Position numbers and translations under genes: made by a program
The notes under the pieces: model-generated
Database searches by the model: none
Told to the model about the DNA's origin: nothing
The model's input: only the letters and a program-made list of their open reading frames with translations
Part shown: piece after piece, positions 62,580 to 64,000 of the stretch
Position numbering within the stretch: position 1 is the first letter of the stretch
How the letters are laid out: every line of letters starts with the position of its first letter
Assembly: GCA_050248715.1 (NCBI GenBank)
Contig: JBFWRV010000004.1
Location: 89,627-153,626 of the forward strand
Direction of reading: 5' to 3'
DNA length: 64,000 nt
Source: AWTP1-13 sp050248715
Lineage (GTDB): Bacteria; Pseudomonadota; Alphaproteobacteria; Rhizobiales; Hyphomicrobiaceae

Positions 62580-64000
62580 GCAACGCTCCAGACCCCATCA
62601 CCCTCGAAGTTGTGTGCGAAGGCTTGGTCGCGATTGTCCGGGAGATGCGTGCGTCGATCATCCGCGCGTCCTATTCGCCGGCAATTTACGAGCTTGATGA
62701 TTTCTCGTGCGCGATATTCAATCGACAGGCCGAGATGCTCGCGCAGTCCGAGGATCATCCGGGCCACGTGGTGCCGATGCCGTGGTCGGTGGCGTGCGCG
62801 ATGGAAGACTTCGCGGGCGATATCAATCCTGGCGACATCATTATCCTGAATGACGCCTACCGCGGCGGCACGCACCTGAACGATGTGACGCTTCTTTATC
62901 CGATATTCGAGGGAAGCGATCTGATCATGCTTCCATGCATTCGGTCACATTGGGCCGATGTCGGCGGAATGACGCCCGGGAGCTATTCCGGATTGGCCAC
63001 GAGCATCTATCAGGAAGGCCTGCGGATGCCGCCCATCAAGCTGTATGAAAACGGACGGGTCAATGCCGGGGTCATGAAGCTTATCGAGACCAACATGCGC
63101 CTTCCGGATCACCGCATGGGTGACTTGAGAGCCATGATCGGCGCCTGCCAGATGGCCGAGAGGCGCATCCACCGATTCTTGGAGAAGCACGGGACAGCGA
63201 CGGTGCTTGCTTGCGTGGCTGCCAATCTTGACCGGTGCGAGGCGCGCATGCGCGAACGCATCCGGGCGTTGCCGGACGGCACGTATGTGCACGAGGACTA
63301 CTTGGAATATTATGACCAGGGCCGGTTTGATCCGGTCCTGATGCGGTTGGCCCTGACCGTCGATGGGGATGAAATCGTCGCCGACTTTGAGGGGAGTAAC
63401 CCGCAGGTCCCGGGCGTCGTGAATTCATCGCTCGCTGTTGCCGGCGCGGGCGTGTTTGTCGCGTTGAAGGCGACACTGGATCCCGGCGGCGCTGTAAATG
63501 CGGGAACGTTTCGGCCAATCCGGCTAAAGGCCCCCGAGGGCTCGATCGTCAACGTTCGGCCCGACGCACCCGCCGGAGCCCACGGCGAGGTGCGCAAACG
63601 GTCAGTTTCGGTGATGCTTGGCTGCCTGTCACAGATTGTACCGGAACGCGTATCGGGGGACTTGAGCGGGACCTCCTTTCCAAACACCATCGGCGGCCAG
63701 CATCGCGATCGACACCGTTCATACGTCTATCTTGAAATCCCCGCCGGGGGGAACGGTGGCTTCGACGAAGCAGATGGGTCGAGTGCCTTTGTCAACGTGG
63801 ACTTTGGCAACATTCGCTCGATCTATAACGTAGAGTCCCTTGAAAATGACATGCCGCTGCTGGTGGAAAGCAGCGTACTGCGAACCGATTCCGGTGGGGC
63901 TGGTCGCAGCCGCGGCGGGCTGGGGATGCGGCGGGAGGTCAGGCTCCTGGAGGAGGAAGGTGTCTATTCGGTGCTCTCCGATCGGGCCCTGATCCCCCCG
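62576..64000 (+). CDS. hyuB: Hydantoinase B/oxoprolinase family protein (HyuB-like, 3' end outside window)
   Basis: 475 codons are visible from the ATG at 62576, continuing to the window edge; family members are usually 500-600 residues. MSNAPDPITLEVVCEGLVAI, then RASYSPAIYELDDFSCAIF, SEDHPGHVVPMPWS, DIIILNDAYRGGTHLNDVTL and SHWADVGGMTPGSYSG are characteristic. It forms the second subunit of the ATP-dependent cyclic-amidase or acetone-carboxylase-like complex with the upstream product. The start overlaps the hyuA stop by four bases (ATGA), so the subunits are coupled. Confidence 0.9.
   Translation, partial: MSNAPDPITLEVVCEGLVAIVREMRASIIRASYSPAIYELDDFSCAIFNRQAEMLAQSEDHPGHVVPMPWSVACAMEDFAGDINPGDIIILNDAYRGGTHLNDVTLLYPIFEGSDLIMLPCIRSHWADVGGMTPGSYSGLATSIYQEGLRMPPIKLYENGRVNAGVMKLIETNMRLPDHRMGDLRAMIGACQMAERRIHRFLEKHGTATVLACVAANLDRCEARMRERIRALPDGTYVHEDYLEYYDQGRFDPVLMRLALTVDGDEIVADFEGSNPQVPGVVNSSLAVAGAGVFVALKATLDPGGAVNAGTFRPIRLKAPEGSIVNVRPDAPAGAHGEVRKRSVSVMLGCLSQIVPERVSGDLSGTSFPNTIGGQHRDRHRSYVYLEIPAGGNGGFDEADGSSAFVNVDFGNIRSIYNVESLENDMPLLVESSVLRTDSGGAGRSRGGLGMRREVRLLEEEGVYSVLSDRALIPP

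Overview
The window is about 64 kb of GC-rich bacterial chromosome with tightly packed genes. The organism is most likely an alphaproteobacterium of the Hyphomicrobiales (Rhizobiales). Supporting signs are a COQ7-type ubiquinone hydroxylase, a GyrA that begins ADDD and carries an acidic insert in its C-terminal domain, a Lys-rich secreted protein of a type I associate with Hyphomicrobium relatives, a DUF2335 protein, and a mixture of ABC, TRAP and DMT carriers. I saw no rRNA, tRNA, CRISPR array, transposase or phage gene.

1-16.6 kb is core or housekeeping-like: a DUF2157/GDYXXLXY pair, MgtC, a glycerophosphodiesterase-like protein, COQ7, NADP isocitrate dehydrogenase, an epoxide-hydrolase-like enzyme, a TrmJ-like RNA methyltransferase carrying an unusual N-terminal extension, a threonine-aldolase-like enzyme, a ModA-like binding protein, gyrA, and an LpxH-like phosphoesterase. 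16.7-29.1 kb looks catabolic: two polysaccharide-deacetylase-fold hydrolases diverge from a cysteine amidohydrolase, then come an FAD dehydrogenase, a complete LivJHMGF-type ABC importer, and a tight operon of an isocitrate-lyase/PEP-mutase-family lyase with LeuC- and LeuD-like subunits but no leuB.

29.3-43 kb is a patchwork of single genes: two DMT carriers, a flavodoxin-fold reductase, an ABC transmembrane domain with no ATPase, a degenerate YkuD-like protein, a GMC oxidoreductase, an MFS carrier and an LLM monooxygenase. It also holds one conserved small gene broken by a single in-frame stop. 43.2-45.8 kb holds the wreck of a polyamine-type uptake and oxidation operon. Pieces of the binding protein, ATPase, permease and amine oxidase are joined end to end by deletions, followed by an intact RidA gene.

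45.8-55.7 kb is the most interesting locus. A LysR gene diverges from a co-directional run of Fe-alcohol dehydrogenase, phosphonoacetate hydrolase (phnA), phosphonoacetaldehyde dehydrogenase (phnY), a complete TRAP transporter (dctP, dctQ, dctM) and a Na/Pi-type transporter with a PhoU-like tail. Read together, it suggests TRAP uptake of a C2 phosphonate such as 2-hydroxyethylphosphonate, oxidation to phosphonoacetaldehyde and phosphonoacetate, C-P cleavage to acetate and phosphate, and disposal of surplus phosphate. No phnW transaminase is present. 55.9-59.1 kb is accessory DNA with small orphan genes, a hydrolase with a cysteine nucleophile and an amidohydrolase remnant. 59.4-64 kb carries a CaiB-type CoA-transferase followed by hydantoinase/oxoprolinase A and B subunits, the last cut by the window edge.
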